Positions 16,038 through 25,890 are shown, numbered from the stretch's first letter. The stretch is 64,000 nt of DNA from Micromonospora sp. Llam0 (GCF_003751085.1 NZ_RJJY01000001.1:310001-374000); one strand, 5' to 3'. The notes: generated from the sequence alone by a model not told the origin. A program made the numbers and translations.

Positions 16038-17318
16038 ATGAAGCGGCGTTGGACCCCTTGGACACGTACCGCGGCGGTCGGCGCCGTCGGCGCGTTGCTG
16101 ATCGCCGGCTGCAGCGGCGAACCCGGCGGCGGCAGCGACGACGGCGGCACCACCCTGACCATCGCGTTCTGGGGCGACTTCGGCCTCGACGACCTCAAGG
16201 CCGCGTACGAGGCGGAGAACCCGGGCGTGCGGATCAACCTCAACTCCGGTGAGTACAACGCCCAGCACGAGGACCTGCAGAAGAAGCTCATCGCCGGGTC
16301 CGGCGCCGCCGACATCGCCGCCATCGACGAAGGGTTCGTCGTCCAGTTCCGCGAGCAGGCCGACAAGTTCGTCAACCTGCTGGACAAGGGCGCCGGCCAG
16401 TACGAGGGACGCTACCTCGACTGGAAGTGGCAGCAGACCCTGTCCGCCGACGGGACCACCCAGATCGGCCTCGGCACCGACGTCGGCGGGCTGGCCATGT
16501 GCTACCGCACCGATCTGTTCGCGGCGGCCGGGCTGCCGACCGACCGGGACGAGGTCTCCGCCCTGTGGCCCGACTGGGAGTCGTTCGTCGCCACCGGCGA
16601 GGAGTACGTCGCGGCCAGCGGCAAGAAGTTCGTCGACTCGGCCACCAACATCTTCAACCCGGTGCTCGGCCAGCAGCCGGTCGGCCTCTTCGACACCAGC
16701 GACAACCTGGCCATGCAAGGCGGTCCGAAGGTCGCCTTCGACACCGCCGCCGCCGTCGTCGGCGCCGGACTGTCGGCCAACCTCGCCGCCTTCTCCCCGG
16801 AGTGGAACAACGGCTTCGTCAACGGCGACTTCGCCGTGCTGGCCTGCCCGGCGTGGATGATGGGCCACATCCAGAACACCGCTCCCGACACCGCCGGCAC
16901 GTGGGACGTGGCGGCCATCCCCGGTGGCGGCGGCAACTGGGGCGGCTCGTTCCTGACCATCCCCGCGCAGGGCGGCAACGTCGACGAGGCGTACAAGTTC
17001 CTGGAGTGGCTGATCCAGCCCGAGCAGCAGATCGAGATCTTCAAGAAGGTCGGCAACCTGCCGTCGCAGCCGGCGCTCTACGAGGACCCGGCGATCGTCG
17101 AGTTCTCCAACCCGTTCTTCAGCGCCGCGCCGGTCGGCCAGATCTTCTCCGCGACCGCCGCCAACCTCACCCCGCAGTACCTCGGCCGTAAGAACGGTCC
17201 GGTCCGGGTCGCGGTGGAGAACGTCCTCAACCGGCTGCAGAGCGGTGACCTGGAAGGCAAGCCCGACGAGGCGTGGACGGAAGCCATCGCGGAAGCCGAA
17301 AAGGCGGCGAACGCGTAG
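16038..17318 (+). CDS. ABC transporter sugar-binding lipoprotein
   Basis: A 426-residue extracellular solute-binding protein. The start is the ATG with GGAGGA 5 bases upstream. A signal peptide with lipobox L-I-A-G-C at residues 21-25 is followed by a Gly-rich linker. The mature protein begins T-L-T-I-A-F-W-G-D-F and has the family features of maltose-type binding proteins. With the two permeases downstream and linked mannan hydrolases, the ligand is probably a manno-oligosaccharide (inference). It is the first gene of the mannan operon and lies just after a LacI-type operator. Confidence 0.93.
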   Translation: MKRRWTPWTRTAAVGAVGALLIAGCSGEPGGGSDDGGTTLTIAFWGDFGLDDLKAAYEAENPGVRINLNSGEYNAQHEDLQKKLIAGSGAADIAAIDEGFVVQFREQADKFVNLLDKGAGQYEGRYLDWKWQQTLSADGTTQIGLGTDVGGLAMCYRTDLFAAAGLPTDRDEVSALWPDWESFVATGEEYVAASGKKFVDSATNIFNPVLGQQPVGLFDTSDNLAMQGGPKVAFDTAAAVVGAGLSANLAAFSPEWNNGFVNGDFAVLACPAWMMGHIQNTAPDTAGTWDVAAIPGGGGNWGGSFLTIPAQGGNVDEAYKFLEWLIQPEQQIEIFKKVGNLPSQPALYEDPAIVEFSNPFFSAAPVGQIFSATAANLTPQYLGRKNGPVRVAVENVLNRLQSGDLEGKPDEAWTEAIAEAEKAANA

Positions 17319-17367
17319 CCGCTCGCGGGCCGCGAGCCGCGCGTGCGGCTGAACCTGGAGGCAAACC

Positions 17368-18333
17368 ATGTCCGCAACCCGTGCCGCACCGGCGCCACCA
17401 CCCGAGCCGACCTGGCGCAACCGCGTGCTCCGCTTCGACATGCGGTACATGCCGTACATCCTGATCTCCCCGTTCTTCCTCCTGTTCATCGCCTTCGGGC
17501 TCTTCCCGATCATCTTCAACGGCGTGGTGGCGCTGCGGCACTGGCGGCTGGACAACGCCGACCTGACCGGCTGGGCCGGGCTGGAGAACTTCCGGCGGCT
17601 GTTCACCGACGACAGCTTCTGGAACGCGCTGTACAACACGTTCGGCATCTTCGTGCTGTCCACCGTGCCGCAGCTGTTCCTGGCCCTGATCATCGCGTCG
17701 CTGCTGAACCGCAAGCTGCGGGCGCAGACCTGGTTCCGGGTCGGCATCCTGTTGCCGTACATCACCCCGATCACCGCGTCGACGCTGCTGTTCGCGGTCT
17801 TCTTCGCCCGCGACTTCGGCATCGCCAACTGGGTGCTCGACGTACTGAACCTGCGCGGCGAGGCGCCGATCGACTGGCGGTCCAGCAAGGCCGCGTCGTG
17901 GGTCGCCATCGCCACCATGGTCAACTGGAAGTGGATCGGCTACAACGCGCTGATCTACCTGGCCGCGATGCAGTCGATCCCGCGCGACATCTACGAGGCT
18001 GCGGCGGTCGACGGCGCCGGCCCGTGGCGGCAGCTCTGGCGGATCACCGTACCGATGATCCGGCCGGTGGTGGTCTTCACCGTGATCCTGTCCACCATCG
18101 GCGGGCTGCAACTGTTCACCGAGCCGATGCTGTTCGAGCAGAACTCGCAGGCCGCCACCGGTGGGTCCAACGGCCAGTTCCAGACCATCGCCCAGCTGAT
18201 CTACAAGGTCGGCTGGAAGGACCTCAACCTCGGGTACGCCGCCGCGATGTCCTGGGCACTGTTCGTGATCATCGTGATCATCGCGGTCGTCAACGCGCTG
18301 GTCGCCAACCGGCTGGGCGGAGGCCGCAGATGA
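17368..18333 (+). CDS. ABC sugar permease (MalF-like)
   Basis: A 321-residue inner-membrane permease with six predicted helices. The cytoplasmic EAA loop that contacts the ATPase is E-A-A-A-V-D-G-A-G-P-W-R-Q-L-W-R-I-T-V-P. The site CTGGAGG precedes the ATG. Its stop overlaps the start of the second permease (ATGA). No ABC ATPase is encoded in the cluster, so energy probably comes from a shared MsiK-type ATPase encoded elsewhere, as for other actinomycete sugar importers. Confidence 0.93.
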   Translation: MSATRAAPAPPPEPTWRNRVLRFDMRYMPYILISPFFLLFIAFGLFPIIFNGVVALRHWRLDNADLTGWAGLENFRRLFTDDSFWNALYNTFGIFVLSTVPQLFLALIIASLLNRKLRAQTWFRVGILLPYITPITASTLLFAVFFARDFGIANWVLDVLNLRGEAPIDWRSSKAASWVAIATMVNWKWIGYNALIYLAAMQSIPRDIYEAAAVDGAGPWRQLWRITVPMIRPVVVFTVILSTIGGLQLFTEPMLFEQNSQAATGGSNGQFQTIAQLIYKVGWKDLNLGYAAAMSWALFVIIVIIAVVNALVANRLGGGRR

Positions 18334-19187
18334 GCACCAGCACCGTCGGCCGTCCCCCGGCCAGTACGCCGGGCAGCTTCTGGAACTACCTGTTCCTCAG
18401 CCTGGTCATCCTGTTCTCCGCGTTCCCGCTCTACTGGATGGTGGTGATCGCCAGCGGTACCGACGCCGACCTGGCGAAGATTCCGCCGCAGCTGCTGCCC
18501 GGCGGCCAACTGCTCAACAACGTCAACGAGGTCTTCACTCTCAAGAACGTCTACTTCGTCCAGTCGTTGGGCAACAGCTTCGTCGTCTCGTCGATCGTGA
18601 CGTTCTCGGTGCTGTTCTTCTGCTCGCTGGCCGGCTTCGCCTTCGCCAAACTGCGGTTCGCCGGCCGCAACGCGCTGATGGTCGTCGTGGTGCTGACCCT
18701 CACCGTGCCGAACCAGCTGGGTGTGGTCGCCCTCTACATCCTGATGGGGGAACTCGGCTGGAACGGCACCCTGGTCGCGGTCATCGTGCCCGGCCTGGTC
18801 ACCGCGTTCGGTGTGTTCTACATGCGGCAGTTCATCCTCGAAGCGGTGCCCGACGAGCTGATCGAGGCCGGCCGGATCGACGGCGCCACCACCCTGCGGA
18901 TCTACTGGAGCGTGGTGCTGCCGGCGGTCCGCCCGGCGATGGCCGTGCTCGGCCTGCTCACCTTCGTGGCCACCTGGAACGACTTCCAGTGGCCGTTGAT
19001 CACTCTCGGCGGCACCTACTACCCGACGTCGATGGTGGCCCTGTCCGACCTGGCCAGCGGCAACTACGTGCTGTACCGGCGGGTGCTCGCCGGTGCGTTC
19101 GTGGCGACCATCCCGCTGTTGATCATGCTCTTCATCGGTGGTCGGCAGATCGTCCGGGGAATCATGGAAGGCGCCGTCAAGAACTGA
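18330..19187 (+). CDS. ABC sugar permease (MalG-like)
   Basis: The 285-residue partner permease, beginning at an ATG that overlaps the previous stop by 4 bp. It has six helices and the EAA loop E-A-G-R-I-D-G-A-T-T-L-R-I-Y-W-S-V-V-L-P. With the 17368 permease it would form the heterodimeric pore for the binding protein at 16038. Confidence 0.93.
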   Translation: MSTSTVGRPPASTPGSFWNYLFLSLVILFSAFPLYWMVVIASGTDADLAKIPPQLLPGGQLLNNVNEVFTLKNVYFVQSLGNSFVVSSIVTFSVLFFCSLAGFAFAKLRFAGRNALMVVVVLTLTVPNQLGVVALYILMGELGWNGTLVAVIVPGLVTAFGVFYMRQFILEAVPDELIEAGRIDGATTLRIYWSVVLPAVRPAMAVLGLLTFVATWNDFQWPLITLGGTYYPTSMVALSDLASGNYVLYRRVLAGAFVATIPLLIMLFIGGRQIVRGIMEGAVKN

Positions 19188-19243
19188 CCCGGCGCGGACC
19201 CGTACCGTGGCCCAGTCCCGCTCCAGCACTAGTGAGGTATGGC

Positions 19244-21730
19244 ATGAACACCGTACGACCGCTCCACGATGGCTGGACCGTACTACCGGCCGACGGGTCC
19301 GACGTACCCGACGGCGTCGGCGACCGCAGCGTCCCCGCGGCCGTACCCGGCTGCGTCCACACCGACCTGCTCGCCGCCGGCCTGATCCCCGACCCCTACC
19401 TCGACGACAACGAGACCCGGCTGTCGTGGATCGGCCGGACCGACTGGGTCTACGAGACCACGTTCGACTGGGTCGACCCGGGTGACCCCCGGGTCGACCT
19501 GGTCTGCGCCGGCCTCGACACCGTCGCCACCGTCACCGTCAACGACGTCGAGCTGGGCCGTACCGCCAACATGCACCGCGGCTACCGGTTCGACGCCCGC
19601 GCGGCGCTGCACCCCGGGCGCAACACCCTGCGGGTACGGTTCGACTCCGCGTACCGGCATGCCGAGGCGGTGCGTGAGCGGCTCGGCGACCGGCCCAACG
19701 CCTACCCGGAACCGTTCAACTTCATCCGCAAGATGGCCTGCAACTTCGGCTGGGACTGGGGCCCCAACCTGGTCACCGCCGGGATCTGGCAGGAGATCGG
19801 CCTGCACGCCTGGGCCGTCGCCCGGCTGGCCACCGTCCGCCCGCTGGTCACCGTCACCCACCACCCGACCGGCAGCGCCGAGGCGAAGGTCGAGCTGCAC
19901 GTCGAGGTCGAACGTGACACCGACGAGGACATCACCCTGGTCGCCGCCGTCGTCGGCGCCCGCGCCGAAACCGTGGTCCCGGCCGGGCAGCGCAGCGCCG
20001 TCGTGACCCTGACCGTCGCCGAGCCCGAGCTGTGGTGGCCCCGGGGGTACGGCGAACCCGCCCGACACGCACTCGACGTCACCCTGCACCGGGCCGACGG
20101 CAGCACACTCGACACCTGGCAGCGGCACATCGGCTTCCGGTCGGTCCGCCTGGACACCACCGTCGACCCCGCCGGCAGCGCGTTCACCCTGGTCGTCAAC
20201 GAGACGCCGGTCTTCGTCCGAGGCGTCAACTGGATCCCCGACGACGCGTTCCCCACCCGGGTCGACCGGGCCCGCTACGCCCGCCGGTTCGGCCAGGCCG
20301 CCGACGCCGGCGTCAACTTCCTGCGGATCTGGGGCGGCGGACGCTACGAGTCCGAGGACTTCTACGACCTCGCCGACGAGCTGGGCCTGCTCGTCGGGCA
20401 GGACTTCCTGTTCGCCTGCGCCGCGTACCCGGAGGAGGAGCCGATCGCCAGCGAGGTCGCCGCCGAGGCCCGCTACCAGGTCGCCCGGCTCACCCCGCAC
20501 CCCAGCCTGGTGCTGTGGACCGGCAACAACGAGAACATCTGGGGCTGGCACGACTGGGGCTGGCAGGAGATCCTCGACGGACGCACCTGGGGGCTCGGCT
20601 ACTACCTCGACGTGCTGCCCGGCATCGTCGCCGAACTCGACCCGACCCGACCGTACTGGCCGGGCAGCCCGTACTCCGGCCGGGACGACCTGCACCCCAA
20701 CGACCCGGCGCACGGCACCATGCACATCTGGGACGTGTGGAACACCGACGACTACCTGAAGTACCGGCGGTACGTGCCCCGGTTCCTCGCCGAGTTCGGC
20801 TATCAGGGGCCACCCGCGTACGCCACCCTGCGCCGGGCGATCAGCGACGACCCGCTCGCGTCGGACTCGCCCGGCATGGCCCACCACCAGAAGGCCGTCG
20901 ACGGCGACCTGAAGCTTCAACGCGGCCTCGACGCGCACCTGCCGGCGCGGCGCGACTTCGACGACTGGCACTACCTGACCCAGGTCAACCAGGCCCGCGC
21001 GATCGCCGTCGGGGTGCGGCACTTCCGCTCCCACCGGGGCATCTGCATGGGCACCATCCTGTGGCAGCTCAACGACTGCTGGCCGGTCACCTCGTGGGCC
21101 GCCGTCGACGGCGACGGCCGGCGCAAACCACTGTGGTACGCGCTGCGCGACGCCTACGCCGACCGGCTGCTCACCATCGAACCCCGCGACGGCGGGCTCG
21201 CCCTGGTCGCGGTCAACGACACCGGGGCCGACTGGCACCCGCACGCCGACGTCACCCGGCTCACCCTGGCCGGCGAGACACTGGCCAAGGTCGGCTACCA
21301 GTTGGCTGTACCGGCCCACTCGGCGGTCACCGTGCCGCTCGCCGCCGACCTGACCGCCACCGGCGACCCGCGCCGCGAGCTGCTGCTCGCCGACGCGGCC
21401 GGGCAACGGGCCTGGTGGTTCTTTGCCGAGGACAACGAGATCAACTACCCGGCGGCCGGGTACGACGCGGCGGTCGAGCCGACCGACGGCGGGCTGCGGG
21501 TCACCGTCGCCGCCCGGACCGTCCTGCGTGACCTGACCCTCTACCCGGACCGGCTCGACCCGGCCGCCGAGGTGGACCGGGCGCTGGTCACCCTGCTGCC
21601 CGGCGAGTCGACGGAGTTCGTGGTCCGCACCGGGGCCGAGCTGGACCCGGCGGCGCTGACCAGCCGGCCGGTGCTGCGCTGTGTCAACGACATCGGCATC
21701 GTCAGCGACAACCCGGCGGCCGGCGCATGA
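19244..21730 (+). CDS. Beta-mannosidase, glycoside hydrolase family 2
   Basis: An 828-residue GH2 enzyme without signal peptide, so cytoplasmic. The start MNTVRPLHDGW follows a GAGG site; the frame is open farther upstream only because it runs over the permease gene. The acid/base glutamate is in W-T-G-N-N-E-N (Glu430) and the nucleophile in L-A-E-F-G-Y-Q (Glu517), the arrangement of beta-mannosidases. It would release mannose from the non-reducing end of imported beta-1,4-manno-oligosaccharides. Its end overlaps the ROK kinase start by 4 bp. Confidence 0.92.
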   Translation: MNTVRPLHDGWTVLPADGSDVPDGVGDRSVPAAVPGCVHTDLLAAGLIPDPYLDDNETRLSWIGRTDWVYETTFDWVDPGDPRVDLVCAGLDTVATVTVNDVELGRTANMHRGYRFDARAALHPGRNTLRVRFDSAYRHAEAVRERLGDRPNAYPEPFNFIRKMACNFGWDWGPNLVTAGIWQEIGLHAWAVARLATVRPLVTVTHHPTGSAEAKVELHVEVERDTDEDITLVAAVVGARAETVVPAGQRSAVVTLTVAEPELWWPRGYGEPARHALDVTLHRADGSTLDTWQRHIGFRSVRLDTTVDPAGSAFTLVVNETPVFVRGVNWIPDDAFPTRVDRARYARRFGQAADAGVNFLRIWGGGRYESEDFYDLADELGLLVGQDFLFACAAYPEEEPIASEVAAEARYQVARLTPHPSLVLWTGNNENIWGWHDWGWQEILDGRTWGLGYYLDVLPGIVAELDPTRPYWPGSPYSGRDDLHPNDPAHGTMHIWDVWNTDDYLKYRRYVPRFLAEFGYQGPPAYATLRRAISDDPLASDSPGMAHHQKAVDGDLKLQRGLDAHLPARRDFDDWHYLTQVNQARAIAVGVRHFRSHRGICMGTILWQLNDCWPVTSWAAVDGDGRRKPLWYALRDAYADRLLTIEPRDGGLALVAVNDTGADWHPHADVTRLTLAGETLAKVGYQLAVPAHSAVTVPLAADLTATGDPRRELLLADAAGQRAWWFFAEDNEINYPAAGYDAAVEPTDGGLRVTVAARTVLRDLTLYPDRLDPAAEVDRALVTLLPGESTEFVVRTGAELDPAALTSRPVLRCVNDIGIVSDNPAAGA

Positions 21731-22686
21731 GCACCGGCCCGTCAGTGGCCGACCGCGCCCCCGGCCCGGTTCTCGCGGTCGACGTCGGCGGCACCAAGCT
21801 GGCCGCCGCCGTCGTCGAACCCGACGGCACCATCGCCGTGCAGGGCGCGGTGCCGACGCCGGCCGGCGGGGACACCGCGACCGTCACCGCCGCCCTGCAC
21901 CGGGTGGTCCGCCAGGTCGTCGGCGACCGGGACCCGGCCACGCTGACCGGGCTCGGCGTCGGCTCGGCTGGCCCGCTCGACCCGGCCGCCGGCACCGTCA
22001 GCCCGGTCAACATTCACGCCTGGCGCGACTTCGGCATCCTCGACTCGCTGCGGCCGTTGCTGCCGGGCCGGCCGGCGGTGCTCGCCGGCGACGGGCACTG
22101 CATGGCGCTCGGCGAACACTGGCGCGGCGGCTACCCCGGCCGCGCCCTGCTCGGCATGGTGGTCTCCACCGGCGTCGGCGGCGGACTGGTCATCGACGGC
22201 CGGGTCCACCCGGGCGGCAGCGGCAACGCCGGCCACATCGGACACATTGTGGTGGACATGGCCGGCCCGCCCTGCCCGTGTGGCGGCCGAGGCTGCGTCG
22301 AGGCGATCGCCAGCGGTCCGGCGATGGTCCGCTGGGCCGTCGACCAGGGCTGGACACCGGGGGACCGGCCGGGCGACGCCCGTACCCTCGCCGAGGACGC
22401 CCGGGCCGGCGTACCGCTCGCCGTCGCCGCCTTCCGGCGTGGCGCGACCGCGCTGGCCGCCGCGGTGGTTTCCACCACCGCGCTGATCGAGCTCGGCGAC
22501 GTCGTCATCGGCGGCGGGGTGGCCGCCGCCGGTGACCTGCTCTTCGCTCCGCTGCGCGCGGCCGTAGCGGAGCTGGCCGGGCTCGACTTCGTCCGCCGGG
22601 TCCGGATCCACACCAGCAGTCTCGGCAACGACGCGGGGTTGCTCGGTGCCGCCGCACTCGCCCTGGAGGCCGCCGCGCGTCAGTGA
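21727..22686 (+). CDS. ROK-family sugar kinase
   Basis: A 319-residue kinase with the ATP phosphate-binding D-V-G-G-T-K at the N terminus and the ROK zinc motif C-P-C-G-G-R-G-C-V-E near residues 179-188. It lacks an N-terminal HTH, so it is an enzyme rather than a repressor. Translation is coupled to the mannosidase (ATGA overlap). From context it probably phosphorylates mannose or glucose released inside the cell; the substrate is not shown by sequence alone. Confidence 0.9.
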   Translation: MSTGPSVADRAPGPVLAVDVGGTKLAAAVVEPDGTIAVQGAVPTPAGGDTATVTAALHRVVRQVVGDRDPATLTGLGVGSAGPLDPAAGTVSPVNIHAWRDFGILDSLRPLLPGRPAVLAGDGHCMALGEHWRGGYPGRALLGMVVSTGVGGGLVIDGRVHPGGSGNAGHIGHIVVDMAGPPCPCGGRGCVEAIASGPAMVRWAVDQGWTPGDRPGDARTLAEDARAGVPLAVAAFRRGATALAAAVVSTTALIELGDVVIGGGVAAAGDLLFAPLRAAVAELAGLDFVRRVRIHTSSLGNDAGLLGAAALALEAAARQ

Positions 22687-22720
22687 CCTCCACCGCTCCA
22701 CGGTCAAGGAGAACCCCGTA

Positions 22721-24724
22721 ATGCGCCCACGCTCCGCCGGCCTGCTGCTGGCACTGGCCGGGCTGCTGCTCACCGTAGCGGCAGTCCCGGCCCAAGCCGC
22801 ACCGCCGGCCCACCATCCCGGTACGCCTGGTCAGCCGACCGCCGGATTCGTTACCCGGCACGGCGACGACCTCAAGCTCGACGGCCGGAAGTTCCGGTTC
22901 GCCGGCAGCAACAACTACTACCTGATGTACAAGTCGCCGACGATGGTCGACGACGTGTTCGCCGACGCGAAATCTGCCGGGTTCACCGTGCTGCGTACCT
23001 GGGGATTTCTCGACATCGGCAACGCCGACGGTTCCGACTCGGTCGCCGGCCCGGCCGACGGCGTCTACTTCCAGTACTTCGACGGTGAACGGCCGGCGTA
23101 CAACGACGGCCCGGACGGCCTGCAACGCCTCGACTACGTCCTCGCCGCCGCCCGCGAAGCCGGCATCAAGCTGGTGATTCCGCTGACCAACAACTGGCGC
23201 GACTTCGGCGGCATGGACCAGTACGTCCGCTGGCGCGGCGGGCAGTACCACGACGAGTTCTACACCGACCCGGTGATCCGTGGTTGGTACAAGGACTGGA
23301 TCAGCCATGTGCTGAACCGCACCAACACCATCACCGGGGTCAGGTACCGCGACGATCCGACGGTGATGACCTGGGAGTTGGGCAACGAGCCCCGCTGCAA
23401 GGGCTCCGGCGTCTACCCGCCGTCACCGGACTGCACCACCGACACGCTGACCGGCTGGGCCGACGAGATGACCCGGCACGTCAAGTCGGTCGCGCCCCGG
23501 CAGCTGGTCAGCGTCGGCGACGAGGGCTTCTTCTGCGACGATCCGACCAGCGGCGACTGGACCACCAACTGCGGCGAAGGCGTCGACAGCGTCGCGCTGA
23601 GCAGGCTGCCGACGGTCGACGTCGTCTCCTACCACCTCTACCCGGACCACTGGGGCAAGGACGCCGCCTGGGGCAACGAGTGGATCACCCGGCACGCGCG
23701 CGCTGCGAAGAAGGTCGGCAAGCCGGTGATGCTCGGCGAGTTCGGCATCCACGACAAGTCGACCCGCAACGTCGTCTACCGACAGTGGACCGACACCGCG
23801 ATCGCCGGCGGCACAGCCGGATTCCTCTACTGGATCCTCTCCGGCGTGCAGGACGACGGCAGCCGCTACCCGGACTACGACGGATACACCGTCTACTGCC
23901 CGAGCCCGGTCTGCACCACGCTGTCGAACGCGGGCGCGGCGGTACGCGGCGACAAGCGGCCGTGGCCGCCGGTCGCCGACCACGACACCAGCACCGTCGA
24001 GTTCGGCCAGGTCGCGACGCTGCGGCCGGCGGCCAACGACATCGCCCACCGGGGTACGGTGCGCGCCGCCACCATCGACCTGGACCCGACGGTACGCGGC
24101 CAGCAGCGCCGGATCGTCGTCGACGGCGGTGAGTTCACCCTCGGCGACGACGGGGTGGTCAGCTTCACCCCGGCGGACGGCTTCGCCGGCCGGGCCACCG
24201 CCCACTACCGGGTGTGGGACCGGGCCTGGCGCGTCTCGAACGTCGCCGACCTGGTGGTCACCGTCAAACCGGACCCGGCCGGGGTGCAGACGCTGTTCTC
24301 GTTCGAGACCGGCACCGACGGGTGGGGACCGCCGTCGTGGGAGCCGGGCATCGGCAGCGTCGCCCAGTCGGACGCGTTCGCCACCGACGGGGTGTACGGG
24401 CTGCGGGTCGACTCGGTCACCGGCGGCTGGTTCGGCACGTCGTTCGCCGAACCGGTGGACCTGTCCGGCCGGGTGACCCTCAAGTACGACCTGCGTACCG
24501 ACCCGTCGGTGGGCACCAACGCGGCGATCGCCGTGCAGACCGGTCCGTCCTACACCTGGTGCCAGTCGACGTTCACCTGGCTGAACCAGGACTGGACCGG
24601 CACCGCCGAGATCGACCTGCTGACCGAGATGTCGTGTGACGCCGAGGCGCTGGCCGACGTGCGGGAGTTCTACGTCTACGTCAACCCGGGCTCCGTCCAC
24701 ATCGACAACGTCCGGGTCGAGTAG
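22721..24724 (+). CDS. Secreted GH5 endo-beta-1,4-mannanase with C-terminal carbohydrate-binding domain
   Basis: A 667-residue secreted protein starting at an ATG with AAGGAG upstream. The signal peptide ends at A-Q-A-A (about residue 27). The GH5 catalytic domain (about 40-410) has the acid/base in L-G-N-E-P (Glu223) and nucleophile in L-G-E-F-G-I-H (Glu340), as in GH5 mannanases. A cadherin/Ig-like linker spans about 420-520. The last 145 residues are a beta-sandwich beginning L-F-S-F-E-T-G-T-D-G-W, resembling mannan-binding CBM27-type modules. It is the last gene of the operon and supplies the oligosaccharides for the ABC importer. Confidence 0.9.
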   Translation: MRPRSAGLLLALAGLLLTVAAVPAQAAPPAHHPGTPGQPTAGFVTRHGDDLKLDGRKFRFAGSNNYYLMYKSPTMVDDVFADAKSAGFTVLRTWGFLDIGNADGSDSVAGPADGVYFQYFDGERPAYNDGPDGLQRLDYVLAAAREAGIKLVIPLTNNWRDFGGMDQYVRWRGGQYHDEFYTDPVIRGWYKDWISHVLNRTNTITGVRYRDDPTVMTWELGNEPRCKGSGVYPPSPDCTTDTLTGWADEMTRHVKSVAPRQLVSVGDEGFFCDDPTSGDWTTNCGEGVDSVALSRLPTVDVVSYHLYPDHWGKDAAWGNEWITRHARAAKKVGKPVMLGEFGIHDKSTRNVVYRQWTDTAIAGGTAGFLYWILSGVQDDGSRYPDYDGYTVYCPSPVCTTLSNAGAAVRGDKRPWPPVADHDTSTVEFGQVATLRPAANDIAHRGTVRAATIDLDPTVRGQQRRIVVDGGEFTLGDDGVVSFTPADGFAGRATAHYRVWDRAWRVSNVADLVVTVKPDPAGVQTLFSFETGTDGWGPPSWEPGIGSVAQSDAFATDGVYGLRVDSVTGGWFGTSFAEPVDLSGRVTLKYDLRTDPSVGTNAAIAVQTGPSYTWCQSTFTWLNQDWTGTAEIDLLTEMSCDAEALADVREFYVYVNPGSVHIDNVRVE

Positions 24725-24748
24725 GACGGCGCGGTCTGCGGTACGCGT

Positions 24749-24784
24749 CGAGCCCGGCCCCCGTCGGCGTGGGGCCGGGGCTCG
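24749..24784. terminator. Terminator after the mannanase gene
   Basis: A GC-rich hairpin, cgagcccggccccc paired with ggggccggggctcg with one bulged base, 25 bp after the stop codon. It separates the mannan operon from the convergent DUF397 gene. Confidence 0.8.
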
Positions 24785-24824
24785 CCACGTCGTTGCTAAC
24801 TCGCTGGTCCGGCGGCTCTGCGGC

Positions 24825-25010
24825 TCAGCGGAGCGTGGGTGCCTCAGCGACGAACGACCGCCAGGCGGTCGGGCCGAAGGCGAGCGTCGGACCGCCCTGG
24901 TCCTTACTGTCGCGGACCAGGACGCGGCCGGGGAGGTTGTCCGCCACCTCGACACAGTCACTTCCGTTGCTGTTGCTGCGGCTGGACTTGCGCCACGCCG
25001 GCTCGGTCAT
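24825..25010 (-). CDS. DUF397 domain small protein (second copy)
   Basis: A 61-residue DUF397 protein with A-W-R-K-S-S-R-S-N-S-N-G, C-V-E-V-A-D-N, V-R-D-S-K-D and F-G-P-T-A-W-R-S-F. The start overlaps the upstream XRE stop by 4 bp (ATGA). It is a paralogue of the protein at 1723-1917 and has the same partner type. Confidence 0.9.
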   Translation of the reverse strand: MTEPAWRKSSRSNSNGSDCVEVADNLPGRVLVRDSKDQGGPTLAFGPTAWRSFVAEAPTLR

Positions 25011-25792
25011 AGTTCCTTCACCAACTTCAAGATCATGTCTCGCGACTGGTCGCGCGGCAACGCAACACCACTCAGAGCCTGCCAGGCCTGTTCGAGGGCA
25101 GCAACCCGCTTCGGATCGGTCACCAGGCGTCCCTCCAACTGGTCGTCGACATAGCCGACGGTGCCGCCGGTCTCGGCCATGCTGGCAAGCATGAACGGCC
25201 CGCTCTGCCCGGGATGCAAGCCGGCGGACACCGGGGTTACCTGCACCAGCACCCGCGACCGGGTGCTCATCTCAGCGATGTGCTCCAACTGCTCCCGCAT
25301 GATCACGGGGTCTCCCCGCCGAAGCCCGTCCTCGTCGATGATGAACTGACACACCGGCGGCTCCTCCCGCTCGAACACGGCGGCCTGTCGCGTCATCCTG
25401 AGGGCAAGGTATTCGTCGGCCTTTGCGGGAGTCAGCAGACCGCTGTGCAGGATGGCTCGGGCGTACGCTTCCGTCTGGAGCAGCCCAGGGATGATCTGGC
25501 ACTCGTACCGCCGAATCGCGGAGGCCTCCTGCTCCAACTCCGGTAGCGCCCGGAACCAGTCTGGCGGGATGCTCTTGCGGGCGTTTTCGGCCAACTCCTT
25601 GACCAGTGGGGCGCTGCTGAATACCTGATCGATGTTGTCTGCCGTGTCGGGCATCGGTATCTGTCGACCGGTCTCGAACTTGGCGATCAGCGATGTCGAG
25701 ACGCTGAGTCGCTGCGCCAACTGCTCCTGCGTCATGCCGCCGTTGAGTGAACGAAGAAACCTGAGCACCTGCGGAATGCCGTTGCTGCTCAC
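25007..25792 (-). CDS. XRE-family regulator with DUF5753 domain (second copy)
   Basis: A 261-residue regulator with an N-terminal HTH (M-T-Q-E-Q-L-A-Q-R-L-S-V-S-T-S-L-I-A-K-F-E-T-G-R, about residues 20-43) and a DUF5753 domain with I-I-P-G-L-L-Q-T-E-A-Y-A-R. It is translationally coupled to the DUF397 gene. Its promoter at 25862-25890 has the same hexamers, spacing and 14-bp upstream block as the first copy. The HTH differs from the first copy, so the two pairs may recognise different sites. Confidence 0.92.
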   Translation of the reverse strand: MSSNGIPQVLRFLRSLNGGMTQEQLAQRLSVSTSLIAKFETGRQIPMPDTADNIDQVFSSAPLVKELAENARKSIPPDWFRALPELEQEASAIRRYECQIIPGLLQTEAYARAILHSGLLTPAKADEYLALRMTRQAAVFEREEPPVCQFIIDEDGLRRGDPVIMREQLEHIAEMSTRSRVLVQVTPVSAGLHPGQSGPFMLASMAETGGTVGYVDDQLEGRLVTDPKRVAALEQAWQALSGVALPRDQSRDMILKLVKEL

Positions 25793-25861
25793 TACTGCTC
25801 ATCCTTCCGGCCCGTATCGGGGGCAGCGTCCTACTGGGAAACGACTGCCTTGCGTGCCGGT

Positions 25862-25890
25862 ATCTTCTCCCGTCATGCCCATCTAGTCCA
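25862..25890 (-). promoter_or_regulatory. Predicted promoter of the XRE/DUF397 operon (copy 2)
   Basis: On the minus strand, TGGACT (25890-25885), 17 bp, then GAAGAT (25867-25862). The predicted start is near 25855, giving a leader of about 63 nt. It shares the block CTCCACCCTGGACT with the promoter at 2786-2814. Confidence 0.65.
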
